This document shows positions 24,446 through 31,900 of a stretch of DNA of 64,000 bases, one piece after another; position 1 is the first letter of the stretch; every line of letters begins with the position of its first letter. Source of the stretch: Micromonospora sp. CCTCC AA 2012012 (lineage in GTDB: Bacteria; Actinomycetota; Actinomycetes; Mycobacteriales; Micromonosporaceae); contig NZ_CP159342.1 in assembly GCF_040499845.1 (NCBI RefSeq), forward strand, positions 4,588,001-4,652,000, in the 5' to 3' direction. A program made the translations under genes and the position numbers. Under the pieces are notes generated by a model. The model worked only from the letters and a program-made list of their open reading frames with translations. It did no database searches and was not told the DNA's origin.

Positions 24446-24476
24446 ACCGATGCTCTATCCCCTGAGCTACGAGGGC
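24404..24476 (-). tRNA. tRNA-Arg (anticodon CCT)
   Basis: Read on the minus strand from 24476, a 73-nt cloverleaf forms: acceptor GCCCTCG/CGGGGGC, D arm GCTC...GAGC, anticodon loop TTCCTAA giving CCT (reads AGG), T arm GCAGG-TTCGAAT-CCTGC, discriminator A. CCA is not encoded. It is a common integration target for actinobacterial elements. Confidence 0.93.
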
Positions 24477-24962
24477 GCGAGGGCCTAGTCTAGCGACCTG
24501 GGGTTCACCTGGGGTGGCAGGGAGTGGCCCACGTTCACCCGCGTTCCCCGGAACCCCGTTCGCCCAGCCCAGGACCACAGCCCGAGCACACGAACCCCGG
24601 TTTGCGACCGGCGGTCGGCCATGGTGACCCACGTTGGCACCGGTTCGCCCGGGTTGGCATCCGCTGGAGAGCACACACCGCGCACATCATCGAAGATCAT
24701 GATGCCCGCTCCCCCGCCCAGGATCCGCCGGCCGGCAGTAGCGCGGCTCGGCGGCAAACCCTCCGCAAGCTATGTTCGCCGGCTCAGCTCAAGACGCCGA
24801 CGCTGGGTCAGCGCTCGGGATGAGTCCAGCACAACACTCAGCGCCCGGATCGACCGCGGGCTGTGCTGGACTCGCTCCCGCAGCCCGCCCTTCTGCGAGT
24901 CCCCTGAGTCGGATCTTTCCGCTCATGAGGTGCGCCACCACTGTCACAGGCGTCGGCGCGCG
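24477..24962. other. intergenic region after the tRNA
   Basis: About 485 bp upstream of the tRNA and downstream of the kinase-like gene. No gene, RNA or strong hairpin identified. Confidence 0.5.
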
Positions 24963-25700
24963 TCACGGGTTCGGCAGGGTGGTGCGCCAGGCGGCGGCGA
25001 GTGCTGCCACGTCGGGGTGTCGGTCGGCGGGTGCCGTGGTGGTGGCGCGGACGGCTACCTGTTGCTGGTGGCGGGAGCCGCGCCAGCCGTGTGAGGAGTC
25101 GAGGAGGTGGTGGATGGTGCGGCCGAGGGTGTAGACGGTGGTGCGCTGGTCGATGACGGCGCCACGGACGAGTTCTTCGGGGGCCATGTACCGGCGGGAT
25201 CCGGGGAGGCGGTCGGTGTCGAGGGTGAACGGCCCGGGACGGTACTCGTCGAGGTCGATCAGGTGTAGTCGACGGGCGCCGAAGTCGTAGAGGAAGCAGC
25301 CGTCGTAGAGGTCGACCGCGACGTAGCCGGCGACGGCGACGGCCAAGTGCGCGTCGAGGATGGTGTCGATAGCCCTTTCGACGTCGCGCAGGGGTAGTTG
25401 CTGGAACCGGTACAGGGCGCTGCGGTCCGAACCGTGAACGGTGGCGTGGTTCAGCACGCTGCCGTCATGCCACGGGTAGACAAGTGTCGGCCCGTCGAGG
25501 ACGTATTGGGGGCGCACGATGGCCGGGTGCCGGACCGCGGCGTGGAACCGGGCGGCCCGCCGCAGGGAACGGCGGCTTCGTACGGTGGTGGCTGTCTTGA
25601 CGAACCAGCGGCGTCCGGATACCTCAACGCCGTAGGAGACGCACCCGGAGTCCTGGGCGTCGAAGACCACGAACGCGGAGTCCAGGGTTAGCTCCATCAC
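24963..25700 (-). CDS. Ser/Thr-kinase-like protein
   Basis: A 245-residue protein of the protein-kinase-like fold. WFVKTAT carries the likely ATP-binding Lys, and VAVDLYDGCFLYDFGARRLHLIDLDEYRPGPF resembles the catalytic loop and the metal-binding aspartate (LIDLDEY in place of DFG). GSRRYMAPEELVRGAVIDQRTTVYTLGRTIHHLL is a clear activation-segment APE and helix F. It lacks a glycine-rich loop of standard form and may be atypical. The GTG start at 25700 follows TACTGT by 7 nt (leaderless). It is divergent from the gene at 25811. Confidence 0.8.
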   Translation of the reverse strand: MMELTLDSAFVVFDAQDSGCVSYGVEVSGRRWFVKTATTVRSRRSLRRAARFHAAVRHPAIVRPQYVLDGPTLVYPWHDGSVLNHATVHGSDRSALYRFQQLPLRDVERAIDTILDAHLAVAVAGYVAVDLYDGCFLYDFGARRLHLIDLDEYRPGPFTLDTDRLPGSRRYMAPEELVRGAVIDQRTTVYTLGRTIHHLLDSSHGWRGSRHQQQVAVRATTTAPADRHPDVAALAAAWRTTLPNP

Positions 25701-25810
25701 GTAGAGAACAGTAGGGCGATATCCGTTCGCAGAGCGCAAACGCCGCCCGCAGCGGACGTGGAGAGTCCCATGGTTGTGGCATCGTGTCACCGCAGAGGGA
25801 GGTGACGCAG

Positions 25811-26653
25811 GTGGATGTGTCGTCCGCGCCGACAAGGTACGCCGAAGCGTTGCTGTTCGCCGCGGAAGTGGTCGATGCGGCCACCCGCCCTCCACACGGT
25901 GACCACGGCGAGGAAGTGCTGCGCGATCCCTACGCGCGGGAGATGTTGAGGCATCAGCGCGACTGGTCGTGGTGCGACAGCCGGCAGGATGTCGACCTTG
26001 CCGCCAGCGGGGCGCTGCGGGCCACCGTCGAGTACGTCGCTCGTCGTCACGCCACAGCGCTGCCCGACTACACCGGTCGCGCCGGTGAACACTGGCCCGA
26101 CGTCGATGACCGCCTGGCCCGGCTGGCCTCGGCGCTACGCTTTGCCGCCGAGGCCGCCGAGCAGGCCTGGCCGCACCGGCTGCAGCAGGTCCTGGCCCCC
26201 TGGGTACGCCAGCGGCTCGCCGCGCTACTGACCACCACAGGACGGGCGGAAGGGCTGGGCAGCCTGGACGCCCGCGTGCGGCGCGCGGTCGCGCTGGCCT
26301 TGCAGTACCGGTCGGTGCGGCACGAGCTGTTCGCCGACCACCACTGGCAGGGGCGACCGGCGGCACCGTGGTGGTGCCTCGACGGCACGCTCGCCGCCCG
26401 CTCGCCGTTCGACGGCTACGCCACCGGCCAGGTGCCGTCCTACGCCCTGCGACTGACCCACCTCGACCTCACCACGGGGCGAGGCAAAGGTGAGCTGACC
26501 GTCGCCCACTCCGGCACCACCCCACTCACGGCATACCCGGTCACCATCACCGACAGCGCACCGACACTGACCACCGACACGGAGGCCGAACACCGGACAG
26601 CGGTGTGCGACGCGATGTCGGCCCTCGGCGTCACACACGCCGGAAGAGAATAA
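25811..26653 (+). CDS. hypothetical protein
   Basis: A 280-residue soluble, helical protein with no signal peptide. Segments such as YAEALLFAAEVVDAATRPP, RDPYAREMLRHQRDWSWCDSRQD, RLQQVLAPWVRQRLAALL and PAAPWWCLDGTLAARSPFDGYATGQVPSYALRLTHLDLTTG do not match a family I can name. GGAGGTG at 25798-25804 sets GTG 25811; an in-frame GTG at 25784 is the alternative. It is divergent from the kinase-like gene (about 110 bp apart), which may act on it. Confidence 0.72.
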   Translation: MDVSSAPTRYAEALLFAAEVVDAATRPPHGDHGEEVLRDPYAREMLRHQRDWSWCDSRQDVDLAASGALRATVEYVARRHATALPDYTGRAGEHWPDVDDRLARLASALRFAAEAAEQAWPHRLQQVLAPWVRQRLAALLTTTGRAEGLGSLDARVRRAVALALQYRSVRHELFADHHWQGRPAAPWWCLDGTLAARSPFDGYATGQVPSYALRLTHLDLTTGRGKGELTVAHSGTTPLTAYPVTITDSAPTLTTDTEAEHRTAVCDAMSALGVTHAGRE

Positions 26654-26750
26654 GGACCGTCTGATCACTGGCGTCCCTGCGTTTCCTCCGACCAAACGTT
26701 CGGCACCTCTACAAGCCGCGCGAATCTGCTCATCTGACAGAAGGCGGACC

Positions 26751-27389
26751 TTAATAAACAGCCGCAATAGCTGCATTAATGGCGCGGTCGTGGACAACCC
26801 CCGATCTCGTAATCCTCGCCTGCATTTCGGCGCAGTCGACGATAGTTAGGTGATTGGCGAGTGGACTGACGCCACCATCAATGCAGTACGCGACGCTGAT
26901 CTCAGACTCCGCTACGAAGCTTTCAACCTCCACAGCTGTGATCGCTGGACCTAACGTGTTAGCTGGGTCCGAAAGGTTGGCCGTGGTGGCAGCGACAGGA
27001 ACGCGGCTTTGCCGGGCAAGTTGACCGAGTAGGCCTGAGTCGAGGGTTACGAGAGCGTTGGGTACGCCGACAGGCTGGAGCTGCTGGGCGTGTTCGGAGT
27101 CTCGCCAACGGAGAATCATAGCCAGATCGCCGGGCCAGAAAGCTGAGGCGAGTCGGATCGCGGCCGGTGTCATGACGAACAATTCGTTGGCTGCGACGAG
27201 CGATGGCAGTATGTAGGCCAACGACTTCGACCGTGGCCGACCCTTGCCAGCGTAGATGCGCGCGCAGGCGTCGTGGTCGCGCGCGTTGGCGCAGATCATG
27301 TACCAGCGTCGGGTTGGGACAACGACAAGCTCGCCGGCTTCGAGCGCTTCAATCGCGAGCGGGAGTTCGTCGGGACGGATCAATTTCAC
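26751..27389 (-). CDS. YrdC/Sua5-like domain protein
   Basis: A 212-residue protein with the YrdC fold used by TsaC/Sua5 enzymes, which make threonylcarbamoyl-AMP for tRNA t6A, and by carbamoyl-transfer enzymes. LVVVPTRRWYMICANA stands where the canonical PTDTVYGLGCDA lies, KGRPRSKSLAYIL matches the KRP/KxxPL ATP loop, and VPVAATTANLSDPAN matches the SAN(L/I)SG motif. The first motif is clearly altered. A housekeeping t6A enzyme is expected elsewhere, so this diverged copy may serve the adjoining operon, although 171 bp separate it from the oxygenase gene and it could have its own promoter. GTG 27389. Confidence 0.82.
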   Translation of the reverse strand: MKLIRPDELPLAIEALEAGELVVVPTRRWYMICANARDHDACARIYAGKGRPRSKSLAYILPSLVAANELFVMTPAAIRLASAFWPGDLAMILRWRDSEHAQQLQPVGVPNALVTLDSGLLGQLARQSRVPVAATTANLSDPANTLGPAITAVEVESFVAESEISVAYCIDGGVSPLANHLTIVDCAEMQARITRSGVVHDRAINAAIAAVY

Positions 27390-27560
27390 GGCATCAGCCC
27401 TTCAACCCTCGGAGTGATATTCTGCTCTGCACGAATCTGGTGCTGCCCAACTGCGGCATCGGCCGGGATGTTGCGAACCGTGGCCGCGAACGCAGGACGG
27501 TGCTGACCGTGCCCGACGCCACCTGATTCGCCATTGTGTCGGCCTTGGACGCCGGAATCT

Positions 27561-28310
27561 CTATCGCACTCGAGCGGCAAGTGGCGGGAAGTCGAGCCAC
27601 GGGTCGCGAAGCGCGTCGAGACGGCGGCTGGCATGGCGCACGTGGGATACCCGGAAGTAGGCCATGATCCGCGGGTGGGGGGTCAAGTTGCGGCCAACGG
27701 CGTGAGGGACCAAGTGGTGCATCAGCAGTACATCACCGGGCTTGCCGAGTAGCGGGGTACCCTGCTCGGCATCGATGTGCGGGGGCACTTGGGCGGTGAC
27801 GCCTAGCGACCACTGAGTCCGGAACCACTCCGCCATCCGCAGGTGTCCGCCGATGACGTAACGCAGGGCGCCACCGGCTGGGTCGCTGATGTTGGAAAGC
27901 ACGACACCCACGAGAAGCGAGAAGGTGCGTAGTTCGGCGGGGTCAAGGTGTGGGCAAGCGACGCCGTCCACGTGCATGGCCTTTTCGGGCTGCGCCTGGC
28001 CACAGTCGCGTTCCGGAACGCGGATCTGGATCTGCGTAGTGGCCACCGGTGCCACGTCGCCAAGGAGTTCGCCTGCGAGCCCGGCCACACCGGACTGAGC
28101 GAACAGCGCGAGCAGGTCCTGATGGTCGCTCAGGTGCGGGGCGAAGGTCCGCTGCGTGAACTCAGCGAGCCGGCGTTGATCTAAGTCGGTGCGGTACCAG
28201 TCGGTTACCAGCGCCGTCGCGCAGTCAATCAAGTGCGCCGGAACGAAGTTGCGTTTGACGACCAATCCCTTGGTGGTGAAGGTGGACAGATCGTCAGCGG
28301 TGAGGGACAT
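27561..28310 (-). CDS. phytanoyl-CoA dioxygenase (PhyH)-family oxygenase
   Basis: A 249-residue Fe(II)/2-oxoglutarate-dependent oxygenase of the PhyH group. The facial triad is His113-X-Asp115 in KAMHVDGVACPHL and His203 in LMHHLVPHAVGRN. RIMAYFRVSH supplies the Arg that binds 2-oxoglutarate. GALRYVIGGHLRMAEWFRTQ precedes the distal His as in natural-product hydroxylases. It hydroxylates an unknown small molecule. It is the last gene of the operon that begins at 34960, 23 bp after the creatininase-family gene. Confidence 0.9.
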   Translation of the reverse strand: MSLTADDLSTFTTKGLVVKRNFVPAHLIDCATALVTDWYRTDLDQRRLAEFTQRTFAPHLSDHQDLLALFAQSGVAGLAGELLGDVAPVATTQIQIRVPERDCGQAQPEKAMHVDGVACPHLDPAELRTFSLLVGVVLSNISDPAGGALRYVIGGHLRMAEWFRTQWSLGVTAQVPPHIDAEQGTPLLGKPGDVLLMHHLVPHAVGRNLTPHPRIMAYFRVSHVRHASRRLDALRDPWLDFPPLAARVR

Positions 28311-28333
28311 GGTCGTTTCCCATCATTGGCGGA

Positions 28334-29092
28334 CTACAGATGTTGTAGAACCTGATCGGATGCGTCCAGGGCGCTGGAGATGATGGCTTCCCCCAGTTCG
28401 GCGGAGGCCAGCCGCGGGTCACCGCCAATGATGCCGAGGCTGGCGATGCGGTCATCGCCCGAACTCCACGGCCACGTGGTTCCGCGGTCGAGGATGAGTC
28501 GCTGGGTTTCGTTGTGACGGGCCGGGTCGTCGGCGAACGTCTCGGGTAGTCGATTCAGGTGCACGTCGTTGGGGGCGAGGGTCAGCATGATGCTGGTCTC
28601 TTTCACGCCGGCGTGGATCTCCGGCGGGGCCGACGTCGCGTCTGCGGTAGAGAGTGAGCTGGGGTGGATGATGCAGACCCGCACCTGATGCGTGGCCTGC
28701 AGTTCGTAGCCAACTGCCTCGAGTACGCCGCGGTTGCCGCCGTGCCCGTTGACGATGAGCAGCCGACGGGCTGGGGTGGCTCGCGCGAACTCACCAACGA
28801 TGGCATTGAGCAAGGTCGCAAGTGCGCCGATCCTGAGGGAGACGGTGCCGAGCGCCCACGAATGCTCCATAGAAAGGCCGTACGGCAGCGCGGGGAGCGC
28901 CCAGAGGTCGTGTTGGTTGCCGTAGCGGTCGATGAGACGGTTGGTGAATTGCGTGGCGATGACGGTGTCGGTGTGCAGGGGCAAGTGCGGGCCGTGCTGT
29001 TCATATGAGCCGATCGGCAGACACAGGACCGATTTCTCGGTTAGCTGCGTCGCGATCTCCGGCGCGGGGAGCGATCCGTACCAACGGTTCAT
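28334..29092 (-). CDS. creatininase-family amidohydrolase
   Basis: A 252-residue metal-dependent amidohydrolase of the creatininase/ArfB/MftE superfamily. Metal ligands appear in CLPIGSYEQHGPHLPLHTDT (Glu31, His33, Asp42), IVNGHGGNRGVLEA and PEIHAGVKETSIMLTLAP (family motif HAG..ETS). Members hydrolyse creatinine, formamidopyrimidines or, as MftE, release a C-terminal dipeptide. The substrate is unknown here. ATG 29092 overlaps the methyltransferase stop by ATGA, so the gene is coupled to it. Confidence 0.92.
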   Translation of the reverse strand: MNRWYGSLPAPEIATQLTEKSVLCLPIGSYEQHGPHLPLHTDTVIATQFTNRLIDRYGNQHDLWALPALPYGLSMEHSWALGTVSLRIGALATLLNAIVGEFARATPARRLLIVNGHGGNRGVLEAVGYELQATHQVRVCIIHPSSLSTADATSAPPEIHAGVKETSIMLTLAPNDVHLNRLPETFADDPARHNETQRLILDRGTTWPWSSGDDRIASLGIIGGDPRLASAELGEAIISSALDASDQVLQHL

Positions 29093-29880
29093 GCCCGTTC
29101 TCGCCGGCCGATGCGGATGAGGAACTCGTTGTCCTCGGCGAAGGTGTCGGTGTCGCTGTATCGGGCAAGGGTGGCACGGACAGCGCTGTCGAACTCGCCG
29201 AGTCGGTCGCCAAACAGTTGTGGCGCGGCGAACGAGGTGGAGTGCAGGTACCCAAGGACGCTGTCGGCGGTCCAGGTCCGGTTGACGGGCACAGTGTGCT
29301 CCTCGACCTGGCTGAACGGCGACTCACGCATGATTTCGCTGTACGGGCGGTTGTGATGCTGGAACGTGCGTTCGCCAGCGCGACGCTGCTCGCCGAGGAA
29401 GTCCTGGATGACCGCGCGGATTGCGGCCTTCCAGTCGCTGGTAGCGGTCCAGAAACTGTTGTCGCCGAAGATCGCGACCGCGCCGTCCGGGCTGACCTGC
29501 GCGTCCAATCGGGTCAGGATCGCGGCCTGGTCGAGCCAGTGGAACGCTCGGCAGATCGTCACCAGTTCGGCCTGCCATCCCGCCGGTGGTGTGAACTCCT
29601 CCGCCGTGACCTCCTGCAGCCGCAGCTGAGCGTCTGCGGGTAGCTGCGGGCGGAGCGCGTCTTCGGCAGCGGCGAGCATGTCTGGGTCGTTGTCGATGGC
29701 GATGATGTCATCGAAACGGCCGAGCAGAGCCTCTACCACGAGGCCGGTGCCGGTGCCTACGTCGAGTAGGCGCCGCGGCTCACCGGTAGGGACCGCGGCA
29801 TCCAACACGTCGGCCACGGTCGCCGGGATGCCGGGCCGGTACTGCCGGTAGAAACCGACGGTTCCGTGAAACAGACCCAT
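29089..29880 (-). CDS. class I SAM-dependent methyltransferase
   Basis: A 263-residue Rossmann-fold methyltransferase. Motif I is RLLDVGTGTGLVVEALL, the motif II acidic residue lies in IIAIDNDPDML, and AELVTICRAFHWLDQ is the motif IV region typical of the UbiE/Methyltransf_11 group. DQAAILTRLDAQVSPDGAVAIFG is post-II. The C-terminal part probably shapes the substrate pocket; the acceptor is unknown. ATG 29880 has GGAG 6 nt upstream; ATGs at 29886 and 29892 are in the same frame and overlap the HAD gene stop. It is part of the coupled operon. Confidence 0.9.
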   Translation of the reverse strand: MGLFHGTVGFYRQYRPGIPATVADVLDAAVPTGEPRRLLDVGTGTGLVVEALLGRFDDIIAIDNDPDMLAAAEDALRPQLPADAQLRLQEVTAEEFTPPAGWQAELVTICRAFHWLDQAAILTRLDAQVSPDGAVAIFGDNSFWTATSDWKAAIRAVIQDFLGEQRRAGERTFQHHNRPYSEIMRESPFSQVEEHTVPVNRTWTADSVLGYLHSTSFAAPQLFGDRLGEFDSAVRATLARYSDTDTFAEDNEFLIRIGRRERA

Positions 29881-29882
29881 GA

Positions 29883-30533
29883 TCATCTCCATGTAGCGAG
29901 TTCGGTGAGGTGCTGGCTGGCGGCGGTGAGATCAGCTGCCACGAGCAGGTCAACGTCGTCGAGCCGTTCGGGCTGGGGCACTGGTCGTCCGTTCGACACC
30001 CAGATGACGGTCGTGCCGGCAGTTCGGGCACCGATGACGTCACAATCCCAGTCGTCGCCGATGTGCACCATATTCGCCGGGCTGCTTTGGCACGCGGTGG
30101 CCACGCAATGGAAAGCGGCTGGATCGGGTTTGGCGTAGCCGGTCCGACAGGAGGGGAAGTAGTCGGTCACCCACGGAGACAGCAGGGTCCGCAAACGGTC
30201 AGTATCGGCCTCCAGGCAGCTCGCATTCGACAACGTGACGATGGTGGCGTGCCGACTCATAGTCCGCAGTGCCGCTCCTGCCCCTGGCAGGAGCTGCGCC
30301 GGGGGCGACTTGGTGGGTGTCGGGAAGGCGCTCACGGGGATCTGCAGCGCATCGCAGACCTCCGCAATGACTGCGGGATCGATCGAGGCTCGGGTGTACA
30401 GCTGCTGGCGGATGATCGAGCGCGCGTCGGCGGGCTTGAGCGGCGAAGCCTTCGCCAAGATCGTGGCCACTGTGGGTCCTTCGAACTGGCAAAGGGTGCC
30501 CCCGACATCGATGCTTAGCAGTATCCGTTTCAC
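29883..30533 (-). CDS. HAD-superfamily protein with altered motif I
   Basis: A 216-residue HAD subclass I protein with an alpha-helical cap. Motif I is LLSIDVGGTLCQF: the nucleophile Asp9 is present, but the general acid/base position (DXD) is Gly11. Motif II Ser/Thr lies in IVTLSNASCLE, motif III Lys in TGYAKPDPAAFHC, and motif IV in MVHIGDDWDCDVIGARTAG. Loss of the second Asp is seen in phosphonatases and dehalogenases (DXA/DXY), so it need not be a phosphatase. It starts at GTG 30533, overlapping the end of the frameshifted gene upstream (GTGA). Confidence 0.88.
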   Translation of the reverse strand: MKRILLSIDVGGTLCQFEGPTVATILAKASPLKPADARSIIRQQLYTRASIDPAVIAEVCDALQIPVSAFPTPTKSPPAQLLPGAGAALRTMSRHATIVTLSNASCLEADTDRLRTLLSPWVTDYFPSCRTGYAKPDPAAFHCVATACQSSPANMVHIGDDWDCDVIGARTAGTTVIWVSNGRPVPQPERLDDVDLLVAADLTAASQHLTELATWR

Positions 30534-30863
30534 GAGGCACTATCCACTGCTGGCAGGGCAGTGACAATCGCGTCGATCCTGGCCTGCCGGATCGCCGGAG
30601 TGTTTGCCTCGGCGAGGAAGGTGAGCGCGTAGCGGCGCTCGGCCTCGTCTAGGACGGTTAGGTCACGGCGCGCGGCATGGACTGCGGTCGCCAGGTCGTC
30701 GGGTATCGACCGGGTGCGCCAGTCGTGCGGTAGGTGCAGGATGCCGGCCCACGGTCCGGCGGGAGGTGCGTGCGTCGAGTCGTTCGGACAGCACGAGCAA
30801 CGTGCCGTTCGAGTCTGCTGCGACGGTCCCGGTGATGGGCAGGCGCTGAATGGTTTCGGGCAT
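30530..30863 (-). pseudogene. small frameshifted gene, YdeI/OmpD-associated-like C-terminus
   Basis: ATG 30863 shares its A with the stop of the enolase-family gene (TGATG) and opens MPETIQRLPITGTVAADSNGTLLVLSERLD. After about residue 30 this frame degenerates, while the +1 frame continues as PPAGPWAGILHLPHDWRTRS...VLDEAERRYALTFLAEANTPAIRQARIDAIVTALPA. That frame ends in TGA overlapping the HAD start (GTGA). Both ends are thus coupled to neighbours, but the frames differ by one nucleotide near 30750-30776. It is either a mutation, a sequencing error or a programmed shift. The C-terminal pattern resembles YdeI-like proteins; that assignment is weak. Confidence 0.6.
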
Positions 30864-31900
30864 CAGCAACTCCTCGGCGTGGCGCCCAAGCCCGGAGACT
30901 TGGGAACGGTGATCACTCCGTGTGAGGGCAGCCAAGGCTGTGCATACCTTCGCTGCCGTACCGGTTCCCAATGCAACCGGTACTCGACCGCGGTGATCGC
31001 ATTCGGATAGGCAGCGGCGAGGTGAACGGCCGGAACAAATGAGCGGCCGTGCGGGTAGACCGGCACGCCGAGCGTTTGCGCCGCGGTCACCAGGTCGACC
31101 GCGCGTGTGAGTCCGCCGCACGCCACCACGTCAAGTGTGAACGCCTGTAGCTTGAGTCGGAGAATCGCCGCAGCGTCGGCATGCACGAGAAGCCGTTCAC
31201 CGAGGGCCAACGGGATGTTCATCGCCAATGCCCCATACGTGTTGAGATCACATTGTGGTAGTGGGTCCTCCAGCCAGCGCAACGAAGCCGGGTCCAGCTC
31301 ATCGAGGAACAGGGAGGCGAGTTCGGGATCCCAGGTGAAGACGGCGTCGAATGCGGCGTCCCGCCTGAGCGCTGCCTCCATCGCCCGTACCGCCACGGCG
31401 AGCCGGACGGCCTCCGCCTTGCGGTCGTCGGTTGCTGGATTCTTGCGCAGGCCCCATTTCGTAAATTGCCATCCGTCGCGGTTGACGCGCTCGACGGCCG
31501 CGACGGGTATGCCATTTGTTACGTCGAGGCTCAGCCATGAGGCGTAGAGCGACACCCGCCGCTGCGGTGTCGCTGCAAGCAGGTCAGCGACAGGGACTTG
31601 GGCAAGTTGGCTATGTAGGTCCCAAGCGGCGCAATCCACCGCACCGACGGCCCACGATGCCACCACGCTTGTGTCTGCCCGGATCGCCCTACATAGGGCC
31701 GCATGGAGTCTCTGGTGGTCGTACACCGGCTCGCCGAGGACTGGGAGCGCCAGGACAGCCTCCACGTACCGTCCAATCTCCGCCGCCACCGGCCCGTACC
31801 AGCCGATCGCCCCGGCCGTGTGAAGGGCAACGAACGTGGCGTCCTCGCCCAACCCGGCTTCGGTCGTGACGACGCGGACAGCCCCAATCCTGGCTACCAT
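30863..31900 (-). CDS. enolase-superfamily enzyme (mandelate racemase/MLE-like)
   Basis: A 345-residue two-domain protein: an N-terminal capping domain (to about residue 115) and a modified TIM barrel. FTKWGLRKN gives the KXK-like base lysines (Lys148, Lys153). The Mg ligands are Asp191 in FTWDPEL, Glu211 in LRWLEDPLPQ and Glu235 in ALGERLLVH. VYPHGRSFVPAVHLAAAYP near the end contributes a His and the capping contacts. Family members abstract the alpha proton of a carboxylate and then epimerise, dehydrate or cycloisomerise. The substrate is unknown. It is coupled at both ends by TGATG. Confidence 0.9.
   Translation of the reverse strand: MVARIGAVRVVTTEAGLGEDATFVALHTAGAIGWYGPVAAEIGRYVEAVLALPVLGEPVYDHQRLHAALCRAIRADTSVVASWAVGAVDCAAWDLHSQLAQVPVADLLAATPQRRVSLYASWLSLDVTNGIPVAAVERVNRDGWQFTKWGLRKNPATDDRKAEAVRLAVAVRAMEAALRRDAAFDAVFTWDPELASLFLDELDPASLRWLEDPLPQCDLNTYGALAMNIPLALGERLLVHADAAAILRLKLQAFTLDVVACGGLTRAVDLVTAAQTLGVPVYPHGRSFVPAVHLAAAYPNAITAVEYRLHWEPVRQRRYAQPWLPSHGVITVPKSPGLGATPRSC

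Noticed and set aside
30663..31121. A 152-residue minus-strand protein across the enolase gene end
   Set aside because: Most of it is antiphase to the enolase-superfamily gene; only the part after the ATG at 30863 belongs to the small frameshifted gene.
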